Shown: positions 60,901-64,000 of the stretch, piece by piece
Layout of the letters: every line of letters starts with the position of its first letter
How positions within the stretch are numbered: position 1 is the first letter of the stretch
Assembly: GCF_027409185.1 (NCBI RefSeq)
Contig: NC_084463.1
Location: 67,007,852 to 67,071,851 of the forward strand
Length of the DNA stretch: 64,000 nucleotides
From: Cynocephalus volans
Lineage: Eukaryota; Chordata; Mammalia; Dermoptera; Cynocephalidae
Direction: 5' to 3'
Notes under the pieces: model-generated
What the model was told of the DNA's origin: nothing
Databases searched by the model: none
What the model saw: the letters and a program-made list of their open reading frames with translations, nothing else
Translations under genes and position numbers: made by a program

Positions 60901-61368
60901 TCTCACCTATCTCACAAAGGTTTTTAGGGAATTAAATACAGTAATGAAAACAAGTTTGCTTTGTAAATTAAAAAGACTTGTACAGTGTTATTATTGTTAA
61001 TATATACGTACAACTCCTTTAGCTCAAACAACACAATCAATAGAAATTCAAACTATAGGCTAGGCTATGGCCCAAAATAGAAAGTTAGCAGATCCTATCA
61101 TATATATATATATATATTAACATAAATATAACACATAGCTGAACAGTTACAGTCTTTGAGCAATTATTAACAAATACTAATAAAATACATTAACATGTAA
61201 TGTGTTTACACTGAAGTGACAATAATAGTTTTAGGTTACCTGAGTGGCATATGATACTGTCTCAATGCCTTCATGTCTCAGCAAAGTATGCCTGGCTTGA
61301 ATCTGTTTCCTTAAGAACTTCTTCTCAGTTTTACTGAGTTTGTAATTACTTTGAAGGTTGCAGTCCAT
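8532..61368 (-). CDS. ALKBH8: ALKBH8, tRNA wobble-uridine methyltransferase/hydroxylase (11 coding exons)
   Basis: Join on the minus strand: 61368-61240, 58477-58240, 56137-56006, 55150-55055, 52916-52812, 51540-51470, 38453-38347, 32732-32581, 23444-23188, 14912-14763, 9089-8532. The total is 1,995 nt, 664 residues plus TGA, with phases closing at every junction. Known role: with TRMT112 the C-terminal domain methylates cm5U34 to mcm5U in tRNAs for Arg, Glu and selenocysteine, which supports selenoprotein decoding; the AlkB domain hydroxylates mcm5U in tRNA-Gly(UCC). Seen here: RRM about residues 44-122 with an RNP1-like KPYSFVRY; iron ligands H238, D240 and H292; 2-oxoglutarate arginines R328 and R334; zinc ligands H242, C341, C343 and C349; SAM motif DIGCGNG at 412-418. 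Identity and length match human ALKBH8 as I recall it. Exon boundaries come from frame closure plus splice consensus, not from cDNA. The gene is intact with no sign of decay. Confidence 0.96.
9090..10220. other. ALKBH8 intron sequence, nothing further recognised
   Basis: Intron between coding exons 11 and 10. There is a short (CA)n at 9108-9120. No named repeat was recognised before the L1 fragment. Confidence 0.4.
10225..10925 (+). mobile_element. L1 3' end fragment
   Basis: Begins in ORF2 at tgacctagcaatcccactat, continues through the caatggaatactactcagcc box and tggaagctaataaa, then 3' UTR, and ends in an A-rich tail near 10905-10925. It is 5' truncated and lies in an ALKBH8 intron, antisense to the gene. 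Confidence 0.85.
11170..11870 (+). mobile_element. HAL1/old L1-like LINE remnant
   Basis: Decayed LINE sequence. It has an ORF1-type coiled-coil-like stretch (tagaagaaaagatcaagatt onward), a segment with acaaaagctgagagaatttg, and a cttcaagcaaaggaaaacta segment, which I associate with HAL1 or L1M ORF1/UTR. Frames are broken. Confidence 0.5.
12255..12670 (-). mobile_element. Solo MaLR-type LTR
   Basis: Antisense LTR, same family as the elements at 18486 and 40522: it opens tgtattagtcagtttctgat, then ataccсgaaactgggtaat-type sequence, and closes near ggacacaattcaatcc. It is more diverged than the other two, and its target duplication is not clear (ctagt versus ccagt). Confidence 0.75.
12690..12900 (-). 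repeat. MIR SINE
   Basis: Antisense MIR with aacatttactaagctcttac, tatgtgcaaaacactatgat, cattttacagataaggaagc and caaggtcacaaagag in the expected order. Confidence 0.8.
13315..13415 (+). repeat. L2 LINE 3' fragment
   Basis: tagactatgagctctatgaa followed by agcagggactgagtc and ccccagc matches the L2 3' end pattern. Confidence 0.55.
13473..13592 (+). mobile_element. Very short L1 3' insertion with (CA)n tail
   Basis: A 120-bp insert begins ggggggaagaggaacaggta, contains gaaaatcaactacaatgtat (L1 3' UTR end), then an A-rich tail and (CA)n at 13564-13592. It is bounded by perfect 16-bp duplications at 13457-13472 and 13593-13608, so it is a real target-primed insertion of only the last ~100 bp of L1. 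Confidence 0.8.
13966..14055 (+). mobile_element. tRNA-Ile-like SINE monomer (colugo t-SINE type)
   Basis: A tRNA-like box A (ttagctggttagagc) and box B (gggttcagatcc) are spaced as in tRNA-Ile, with no unrelated 3' body. An 11-bp target duplication aattgttttga lies at 13955-13965 and 14056-14066. It is a SINE, not a tRNA gene: cloverleaf pairing is broken and it is flanked by duplications. Confidence 0.8.
14067..14762. other. ALKBH8 intron sequence, nothing recognised
   Basis: Between the SINE monomer and coding exon 10. The open frames here are short and without similarity. Confidence 0.3.
14763..14912 (-). CDS. ALKBH8: ALKBH8 coding exon 10 (methyltransferase core, residues 430-479)
   Basis: 150 nt, exactly 50 codons, with acceptor ttattatag and donor GCG/gtaagt. 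It encodes [20 protein letters not shown] and [20 protein letters not shown] then [10 protein letters not shown]. These are the class I methyltransferase motifs after the glycine loop: the acidic residue of GCD, the CDAL segment and the [11 protein letters not shown] strand. Confidence 0.96.
14913..17490. other. ALKBH8 intron sequence, no gene recognised
   Basis: Unique-looking AT-rich intron with a short interrupted (CA)n at 15795-15820. No named repeat was recognised. Confidence 0.35.
17495..17705 (-). repeat. MIR SINE
   Basis: Antisense MIR: tattgactatgtatttgtgt, taatcctcataacatacttg and attacaaatgaggaaa occur in the usual order. Confidence 0.65.
17910..18044 (-). mobile_element. tRNA-derived SINE nested in L1
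   Basis: Antisense copy: read on the minus strand it starts gggccgagcccgtggcgcac and has gggttcggatcctatatagg as box B region, ending cggtcacaaaaaag with a degenerate tail. A perfect 15-bp target duplication ctcacaccatatttt lies at 17895-17909 and 18045-18059. Confidence 0.88.
18486..18879 (-). mobile_element. Solo MaLR-type LTR (394 bp) nested in L1
   Basis: Begins TGTATTAGTCC and ends AAGGCA (TG...CA termini), with a 5-bp target duplication ATCAC at 18481-18485 and 18880-18884, as expected for ERVL-MaLR insertion. Its length equals the copy at 40522-40915. No internal retroviral sequence is present, so it is a solo LTR. Confidence 0.88.
20040..20260 (+). repeat. MIR SINE
   Basis: Sense MIR: gatctgaattctggctccag, actagctgaataacc and cagagcctctgtttcctaat in order. 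Confidence 0.75.
20570..20790 (+). repeat. MIR SINE
   Basis: Sense MIR: tctggaatcagagatgaggt, tgtgaacttgggcatgtcat, cctcagttttcccatttgta and ggcacacagcaggtac. Confidence 0.75.
22575..22690 (+). repeat. MIR SINE fragment
   Basis: ggttcaaatcctgggtctag and gagccttagcttcctcaaca match the MIR core; the 3' half is lost. Confidence 0.65.
22705..22905 (+). repeat. MIR SINE
   Basis: actggatttggagtcagaag, ggttcaagtcccagttatat and tagtttcttcatttac are in the MIR order. Confidence 0.7.
23188..23444 (-). CDS. ALKBH8: ALKBH8 coding exon 9 (start of methyltransferase, residues 345-429)
   Basis: 257 nt with acceptor catttag. It carries the last zinc ligand C349 (YPLVC), a linker, then the methyltransferase start [20 protein letters not shown], and the SAM-binding [14 protein letters not shown]. 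It ends DLYM at ATG. The following intron begins gcaagt instead of gt; a frame-keeping GT donor is not available, so this is called a GC-AG intron. Confidence 0.94.
24014..25285 (-). mobile_element. Full-length decayed mariner transposon
   Basis: 1,272 bp, a usual mariner length, flanked by TA at 24012-24013 and 25286-25287. Terminal inverted repeats of about 30 bp share agttcatggaaaat (left, plus strand; right, minus strand). The transposase reads on the minus strand and contains [20 protein letters not shown], the mariner catalytic-domain region around 24560-24630. Stops and frameshifts elsewhere make it a fossil. It sits within an antisense MIR. Confidence 0.88.
25286..25490 (-). repeat. 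MIR SINE, split by the mariner insertion
   Basis: Antisense MIR right part with attgtctcaattctcacagt, cattttacagatgaggaaac and acagccaagatttgaactca. The left part of the same MIR (about 23960-24013, ending aaagtctttta) lies on the other side of the mariner. Confidence 0.75.
26244..26401 (+). mobile_element. tRNA-derived SINE nested in L1
   Basis: Starts gccgagcccgtggcgcactt, has gggttcggatcctatatagg, and ends in a (CAAA)n/A tail. A perfect 16-bp target duplication lies at 26228-26243 and 26402-26417. It is one of the better preserved copies in the window. Confidence 0.9.
26883..26962. mobile_element. Short mariner-derived inverted-repeat element (MITE-like)
   Basis: About 80 bp inside the L1 3' UTR. 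It has ccagaaggtcatggacaaat on the left, and the right end read on the minus strand is gtcttcaaaaagttcatgga. These ends resemble those of the mariner at 24014-25285. It has no coding sequence. TA lies at the left flank; the right TA is mutated. Confidence 0.6.
27430..27535 (+). repeat. L2 LINE 3' fragment
   Basis: actagattgtaagttccttg, then agaacagaagccatgtttta and a decayed ttccttaaatact end. Confidence 0.6.
28939..29084 (+). mobile_element. tRNA-derived SINE nested in L1
   Basis: Starts gggccgagcccgtggcacac, has gggttcggatcctatatagg and a pure A tail of about 17. The target duplication is agaagttttct at 28928-28938 and agaagtcttct at 29085-29095 (one mismatch). Confidence 0.88.
30488..30745 (+). 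mobile_element. Second L1 3' end inserted in the large L1
   Basis: The host L1 reads aataaatggtgctagg at about 30471, is broken by an L1 3' end (gcagaaagagaaataccaca onward, G-rich tract 30557-30570, (AAAT)n tail near 30725-30742), and resumes aaatggtgctgggaaaattg. The repeated aaatggtgct is the target duplication. Confidence 0.78.
32581..32732 (-). CDS. ALKBH8: ALKBH8 coding exon 8 (2-oxoglutarate Arg, residues 294-343)
   Basis: 152 nt with acceptor gtttttag and donor A/gtaagt. It encodes [20 protein letters not shown] and [20 protein letters not shown] then [11 protein letters not shown]328 and R334 (RTSFTFR) are the arginines expected to bind 2-oxoglutarate. C341 and C343 are two of the zinc ligands. 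The exon ends after the first base of Ser344. Confidence 0.95.
33065..34800 (-). mobile_element. Older L1 fragment, antisense
   Basis: Minus-strand L1 ORF2/3'-region sequence. The minus strand of 33279-33554 reads [20 protein letters not shown], and further right are the tggtatcaagagtaatgcca and gtcaattacattttctg segments typical of L1 reverse transcriptase read backwards. Frames are broken and the ends are approximate. Confidence 0.65.
34820..35445. other. ALKBH8 intron sequence, nothing recognised
   Basis: AT-rich, no coding similarity or named repeat. Confidence 0.3.
35450..35675 (+). repeat. MIR SINE
   Basis: Well-preserved sense MIR: agttaagagcacggatcctg, gaagccagactggcttctga, tcttggctctgccacttccc and gtacaagttgcttaac. 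Confidence 0.85.
36541..36680. repeat. (CT)n / (CA)n compound microsatellite
   Basis: A CT-rich tract (36545-36602) is followed by two CA runs separated by atgcacactcacacg. The simple repeat is about 140 bp in total. It lies in the intron between coding exons 8 and 7. Confidence 0.9.
36700..37715. other. ALKBH8 intron sequence, nothing recognised
   Basis: AT-rich with short A runs. No gene and no confidently named repeat. Confidence 0.3.
37723..37933. mobile_element. hAT-Charlie-type non-autonomous DNA transposon
   Basis: Starts caggggttggcaaacttttt and ends gtttgccaacccttg: inverted termini of a MER/Charlie-type element, with aaaggccaga and ggctgaatttgaccc inside. Imperfect 8-bp flanks (ttatagaa / ctataaac) fit a hAT duplication. 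No coding sequence. Confidence 0.75.
38347..38453 (-). CDS. ALKBH8: ALKBH8 coding exon 7 (distal iron His, residues 258-292)
   Basis: 107 nt with acceptor acttcaag and donor GG/gtatgt. It encodes [20 protein letters not shown] then [16 protein letters not shown]292 of WTHG is the third iron ligand. The upstream intron (38454-51469) is about 13 kb, one of the largest in the gene. Confidence 0.95.
38588..38752 (+). mobile_element. MER5A-like hAT DNA transposon
   Basis: Starts agtggttctcaaactttagt and continues with gtacataagaatcaagtg and agcaggtctggagcg, then cctacatttctaataatcac, the MER5A order. The right end is decayed. Confidence 0.75.
38770..38945 (+). repeat. MIR SINE
   Basis: Sense MIR: ccactcctccatttactagc, cacccaggacaagccattta, cgcttcagttttcccaaccc and acctggcacatagtaa. 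Confidence 0.8.
38950..40515. other. ALKBH8 intron sequence, nothing recognised
   Basis: AT-rich; open frames are short with no similarity. Possible decayed L1 near 39720-39900, not certain. Confidence 0.3.
40522..40915 (+). mobile_element. Solo MaLR-type LTR (394 bp)
   Basis: TG...CA termini (TGCTGTGG... to ...CTAATACA) with a 5-bp target duplication AGCAC at 40517-40521 and 40916-40920. It matches the antisense copies at 12255 and 18486, including the gggaagtcc-type and acccag-type 3' boxes. No internal retroviral sequence. Confidence 0.88.
41249..41570 (+). mobile_element. MER2 (Tigger/pogo family) DNA transposon
   Basis: Starts cagtcagccctccccatcca and ends accaaggcatgactg, flanked by TA at 41247-41248 and 41571-41572. 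The interior tggttgcatctgtactcaac, aacaatacagtataac and cttgagcatccaaggatttt is diagnostic of MER2. Non-autonomous. Confidence 0.88.
41650..42215 (-). mobile_element. Old LINE-like remnant
   Basis: Contains tggctacaaaatattccatc, atgtaccataatttacttta and ctgttgggtattcaagatat, which are familiar in antisense old L1 3' regions. Strongly decayed, ends approximate. Confidence 0.45.
42220..43340. other. Unclassified GC-richer intron segment
   Basis: Less AT-rich than its surroundings. The plus strand is open at 43002-43286 (94 codons, Lys/Arg/Pro-rich), but I recognise no protein, splice context or repeat. It may be an old LTR or an unnamed repeat. Confidence 0.25.
43345..47500. other. ALKBH8 intron sequence, no gene recognised
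   Basis: AT-rich. There is a poly-A tract at 45058-45075 and short atta/ttat repeats near 46905. No named repeat was confidently assigned and there is no coding similarity. Confidence 0.3.
47520..48020 (+). mobile_element. HAL1/L1M-like LINE remnant
   Basis: ORF1-like LINE sequence with aaaaataccataactgaaat, gagtttaacagcaaattaca and cagaagaaaccatttgg, resembling the fragment at 11170-11870. Frames are broken. Confidence 0.5.
48030..49550. other. ALKBH8 intron sequence, nothing recognised
   Basis: AT-rich, no coding similarity; weak L1-like traces at 48060-48230 only. Confidence 0.3.
49560..49690 (-). repeat. MIR SINE fragment
   Basis: ttcacatatattaactcatt, catcacaatccttcagtcag and tcccattttacagataaa in antisense MIR order. 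Confidence 0.65.
50598..50773. repeat. Three-copy tandem repeat, about 65 bp unit
   Basis: Copies start at 50598, 50663 and 50730 (the third is partial, 44 bp). The 44-bp core from ccaaagcactgaagac to atacaaatacagg is identical in all three. Copies one and two end in (GT)n followed by a G run, which vary slightly in length. Confidence 0.93.
51470..51540 (-). CDS. ALKBH8: ALKBH8 coding exon 6 (HxD iron site, residues 235-257)
   Basis: 71 nt with acceptor catcccag and donor GAG/gtaaat. It encodes [20 protein letters not shown] then GSE. It contains the first two iron ligands H238 and D240 (HID) and the zinc ligand H242. It is a small exon, recognised from the conserved [10 protein letters not shown] and from frame closure on both sides. 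Confidence 0.95.
52812..52916 (-). CDS. ALKBH8: ALKBH8 coding exon 5 (AlkB domain, residues 200-233)
   Basis: 105 nt with acceptor actttag and donor G/gtgagt. It encodes [20 protein letters not shown] and [14 protein letters not shown]. The INQYEPG motif precedes the iron-binding HxD in AlkB proteins. The last full codon is CAT (His233), where I recall Gln in human ALKBH8. Confidence 0.94.
52812..53390. other. Coding exon 5 and AT-rich intron up to L1M remnant
   Basis: Beyond the exon end at 52916, intron 52917-53390 is AT-rich with an A run at 53288-53299. No repeat is named. Confidence 0.3.
53395..54200 (+). mobile_element. Old L1-type fragment
   Basis: Decayed ORF2 3' region: agcattaatatccagaatat, then aatggccaacctcactagta and gtctatcaacagggaactaa. 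It is interrupted by the retrocopy at 53803-53948. Ends approximate. Confidence 0.6.
53803..53948 (-). pseudogene. Short processed retrocopy of an mRNA 3' end
   Basis: A 146-bp insert flanked by 15-bp target duplications (53788-53802 and 53949-53963, one mismatch). On the minus strand it reads like a GC-moderate 3' UTR ending with a gaataaaacttgatattggc polyadenylation signal region followed by an A-rich tail. The source gene is not identified. It is 5' truncated with no coding sequence visible. Confidence 0.65.
54256..54644 (-). mobile_element. L1 3' end, antisense
   Basis: 389 bp. On the minus strand it begins in the ORF2 end (ttgcaacaacatggatgaac) and runs through ctcacttatatgtgggagct and the 3' UTR to an A-rich tail. 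A 9-bp target duplication tatactgtt lies at 54247-54255 and 54645-54653. Confidence 0.82.
54805..54945 (+). mobile_element. tRNA-Ile-like SINE monomer with A/(AT)n tail
   Basis: gggctggctggttagctcag to cccacaccggccacctgccc, with box A and box B as in tRNA-Ile, then an A run and (AT)n from about 54915. A perfect 11-bp target duplication tacacatgaca lies at 54794-54804 and 54946-54956. Confidence 0.88.
55055..55150 (-). CDS. ALKBH8: ALKBH8 coding exon 4 (AlkB domain, residues 168-198)
   Basis: 96 nt with acceptor catacag and donor GGGG/gtaagt. It encodes [20 protein letters not shown] and then [11 protein letters not shown]. The [10 protein letters not shown] stretch is the conserved entry into the oxygenase core. 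It starts with two bases of codon 167 and ends one base into codon 199. A dimeric SINE lies about 50 nt upstream in the intron, close to the acceptor. Confidence 0.94.
55203..55377 (+). mobile_element. Dimeric tRNA-derived SINE
   Basis: First unit gggccggccccgtggctcac to gggttcggatcc. The second unit starts gatggccggtgcgctcactg and ends ccccttaccggtcag, followed by an A-rich tail. The two tRNA-like units are joined directly. The target duplication is weak. It lies about 50 nt upstream of coding exon 4 in transcript orientation, antisense to the gene. Confidence 0.82.
56006..56137 (-). CDS. ALKBH8: ALKBH8 coding exon 3 (RRM-AlkB link, residues 123-166)
   Basis: 132 nt with acceptor tcccacag and donor T/gtaagt. 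It encodes [13 protein letters not shown], then [20 protein letters not shown] and WTEDTDNQN, the start of the AlkB-fold domain. It finishes codon 123 (GCA, Ala; Val in human as I recall) and leaves one base of codon 167, which reads TTT (Phe) after splicing where I recall Ser in human. Confidence 0.94.
56140..58239. other. ALKBH8 intron between coding exons 3 and 2, nothing recognised
   Basis: AT-rich, no coding similarity and no confidently named repeat. Confidence 0.3.
58240..58477 (-). CDS. ALKBH8: ALKBH8 coding exon 2 (RRM, residues 44-122)
   Basis: 238 nt encoding SLVVANGG through NFVDK plus one base of codon 123. The exon holds essentially the whole RNA-recognition motif, including the RNP1-like KPYSFVRY, which helps bind tRNA. 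The acceptor is tttcaag. The donor AAAG/gtatta is chosen because it alone keeps frame with the next exon; a stronger-looking CAG/gtatct lies 14 nt further on (see findings). Confidence 0.94.
58830..59000 (-). repeat. MIR SINE
   Basis: Antisense MIR: tgccagagacagttctctat, ttaattctcattaacataat and cccactttacagaggaaaaa. It is followed at 58990-59035 by a hAT-type terminal fragment (gtttgccaacccctg). Confidence 0.65.
59050..60780. other. ALKBH8 intron sequence, nothing recognised
   Basis: AT-rich with a C/T homopolymer stretch at 59954-59970. No gene; no confidently named repeat. Confidence 0.3.
60785..60990 (+). repeat. MIR SINE
   Basis: Sense MIR: aggatacagaagatctagct, cttataacctctcagaactt and agttttctcacctatctcac. 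Confidence 0.65.
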
Positions 61369-61375
61369 TGCAGTA
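61240..61375 (-). CDS. ALKBH8: ALKBH8 first coding exon (7 nt 5' UTR, residues 1-43)
   Basis: The exon follows an acceptor with a run of T ending in ggcag. It opens with 7 nt of 5' UTR, then ATG at 61368-61366. It encodes a Lys/Arg-rich N-terminus beginning [17 protein letters not shown] and ends ...YATQ in phase 0 at a CAG/gtaacc donor. The good acceptor just before the ATG implies at least one upstream non-coding exon. Coding part is 61240-61368. Confidence 0.93.
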
Positions 61376-64000
61376 CTGCCAAAAAAAAACCCCAGCAAAA
61401 ACTGTCAATCTTAAGAGTCCTAAAGGAGCAATTATAATGATGCTATTCATATATTCTATAATTTATAAATATTTCTATGTGACAATTTTCTTAAATGTTT
61501 AGTTTACCTTTCACCAACCAAAGAAAGTGAGAACAAGCAGATACACAGAAAATAAAGGAATATCTAGGAATATAACAAAGAGGTAAGAACATCTAATAGT
61601 ATCTCTGACAGTTCTAAAAAATTTCCAAAGTTGTAGCTCCATTAAGTGCACTACTTTACCCATAGGTGGTGTATCCCTTAACTTATGAAAGTCCTGGATA
61701 AAATGCAACCTAGACAAATTTCACAGTCATAATGTAAAGCCAGGCAAGGAGGAGGAGGAGTGGGAGAAGAAGGGAAAGGGGAGAGCGGAGAAACAACACA
61801 AAAAATTCATGGAAGAATATACAATATGATTCCATTTACATAAAGTTCAATATCCAAAAGTAAGTCATATACTGTTTGGAAATACATATATAGCAAAGCT
61901 AAAAGAAAAGCAAGGAAATAATAAACACAAAATTCAGGAGAGACGTTATTTCTATGTGGAGGGTAAGGAAATTGATGTAAATATGATACATAGGAGCATC
62001 AAAGATATTTCTTAAGCTAGATGGTAGGTATAGGTGTTTGTTGATTTTTAAAATGGTATATGTTATATATTTTTATATCTATAAAACTTTAAATAACAGA
62101 AACAAAAACCCCATAAAATTATGTTTTCACTTTACTGAAATATGTTCAGCAGCAAGTAGTTACCACATATTTTCCCAAAGAAGCCTCTATAATCGCACGA
62201 TCCAAATCAGCACCCTACATCATTCTTTATCACAGTAGTCAATTTTATTTTGTTCACAGAATTTATCTAAATTTGTGGTGATTCATCTGTTAGCTTAACT
62301 TACCCACCACGATATCAACTCCAAGGGAGTAGGAATGCCAGCACACTAGGTACTCCCAAAGAAGGGAGACTTATTTTTCACTATGTACCTTTCGTGCCTT
62401 TTGAATTTGTGCTACATTCATTTATTATCCATTAAAAAAACACATAAGCTATTTTTTAAAACCCATAACTATGAGGATTATATCTCCATAAAGCTGTTCA
62501 AGAAAACAAAAGATAAATGGCCAGTTAAACATTTTTAAGTGTAAAAAAACGAAACTATTTTGAAGTAGGAAGTAAATTTAAATGACCTTATCCATAACTG
62601 TAGATTGGACAGTTGCATTCCTGTAAGTACCATCGGCAGGAGCGTCACCCCACCATCTGGAGCATTTATTAAGCGTGTCTCTTAATATGAGGTTCTGAAG
62701 TCAGCTCTGTTGAAAATGAGCTGAATGGATCTGGTCTCCTTGTGTGTGAGTCCCCTGGTTCTGTGACGGATGGCAACAAGGTTTTCCACTAGATTGTACT
62801 CTCAGTGAGTGTGCAAGGGAAGACTGCACAACTAAAGGATTGAATGTTACATACATGTACTTATGCGATAGATGATGGTGCAGGAAAAGGGAATTTTCAG
62901 AGTTCTTTTAAGAGCTCCCATGAATGGAAATTCATCCAAGGAAAGTAAGGGCCTTTTCAAGGGAGCAAACCTAAAACCAGAATAACTTTAGCGATGCAGG
63001 GTGATAGGGGTCACACTATTTTGCAGGAAATTGTTTAACCATCCTTGATGACTGTTATAGAATTTAAGAAATACATATGAATTCTTCGGCTGCTGAGTAA
63101 TACTTAGCCTCCTTAAAATTATTTCTTTTTATCCATTTGGAGATTGCACGTAAAAGATTGTCTTAGTCTGTTTACATACAGAGCTTGGTACAGTTTAAGA
63201 CTGCTTCCCAGCATGACATCCTGTGATTTTAAGATGTCGTGTACTTGAAAGAAAATAACCTCCCCTTATTCTTTTCAAACTTGTGTTTTAACACATTATG
63301 ATCTAACATCATTTCCGTTCTGTGGCACTGTCCTGTCAGAGTGAGTTTTGTATGTATCAGTGACTGGTCACCCCACGGGGAGCCGCCTTCTTCTGAGATA
63401 CAATTTTTAAAACGCAGAGGTTGAACTTATGTGTCTCTGCTGCCATCTTCTGGAAAATTCATATACCAGAAAGAAAAATATTTCATCTATCCCCAGAGAA
63501 GTACAAATGTGTGTTTCATGCTTTTCATGTTTCCCCTGACTATAGTAAGGGGTCCTAAGATGGTATTTGATTCTCTGCTGTTCCTTTAACACAGAACTTC
63601 AGAGCTGTGGAAGAAAAATAAATGGTGCATAATAGAATGCTTTTATAACACATGCAGTCGTGGCAGAAAACAGGCCCAAAGAAATTTTTGGCTTTCATAT
63701 GGAGATCACTCAACTTTAAGGATCAAACCCTTATTTTAAGGGTCATTGCTTGTAGGTACCAACTGGCTCTCAACTTCATTGATTGGCAGCCACCTGAATG
63801 CTCTGATTATGTTGGAAGCTGCTTATTTGGTTCTTTTACTTGCTTCCAAAGAGAAAATATACATATGTATCCTTTGAATGTGTCCATTATGGGCATATGG
63901 GAAATCAGACTCAAGCATCAATCAAATGACTACTCCACTGACATTGTACTGAATGGTTAATATGATGGGCCATCCACACGGCTCTGTGATGTGCAGTTGT
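61376..64000. other. Upstream intron or 5' flank of ALKBH8, no exon identified
   Basis: The acceptor at 61376-61377 requires an upstream non-coding exon, but no CpG island or convincing exon with a donor is seen here. The few CG dinucleotides around 62630-62700 and 63370-63390 are too sparse to call a promoter. The first exon probably lies beyond the window. Confidence 0.4.

Noticed and set aside
63360-63400. ALKBH8 promoter or first exon
   Set aside because: Only a few CG dinucleotides, no island, and no convincing exon with a donor.

Overview
The window is mammalian nuclear DNA. It is AT-rich and dominated by interspersed repeats, and its one protein-coding gene is split over introns of kilobase length. 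The repeat content is eutherian (L1, L2, MIR, MaLR-type LTRs, MER2/Tigger, hAT and mariner DNA transposons). The youngest-looking short repeats are tRNA-Ile-like SINEs, present as monomers and dimers, each with little or no tRNA-unrelated sequence. I recall this design from the t-SINE/CYN family of colugos (Dermoptera), and I saw no Alu, B1/B2 or carnivore/ungulate SINE. A colugo is therefore my best guess for the source, but that is inference from memory of the family.

The gene is ALKBH8, on the minus strand. Eleven coding exons can be joined from the ATG at 61368 down to the stop at 8532-8534. The join is 1,995 nt and encodes 664 residues, which is the human length, with no frameshift. From the N-terminus the protein has a short basic segment, an RRM, an AlkB-type Fe(II)/2-oxoglutarate oxygenase domain, a Cys/His zinc site and a C-terminal SAM-dependent tRNA methyltransferase domain. 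All iron, 2-oxoglutarate, zinc and SAM-motif residues I could locate are intact. One intron has a GC donor; all the others are GT-AG. The non-coding first exon and promoter were not found and probably lie beyond position 64000. Two AATAAA signals lie 320-370 nt after the stop.

Layout: 1-8100 is intergenic sequence downstream of ALKBH8, with LTR, Tigger, MIR, L1 and L2 remnants and a small CpG-containing stretch at the left edge. 8140-9089 is the 3' UTR and last coding exon. 9090-61239 is introns and internal exons. It includes a 5'-truncated L1 with matching target-site duplications (27887-32059) that carries a nested SINE and a second nested L1. It also includes another L1 (17826-19730) holding a nested SINE and a 394-bp LTR, and a complete-length but decayed mariner (24014-25285) inserted in a MIR. 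61376-64000 is upstream intron or flank with no recognisable gene.

No previously undescribed gene system is visible. The points most worth a second look are the GC-AG intron between the two methyltransferase exons, a frameshifting cryptic donor after the RRM exon, the insertion chronology that the target-site duplications reveal, a small retrocopy of an mRNA 3' end, a three-copy 65-bp tandem repeat, and a perfect hairpin at one copy of an L1 target duplication.
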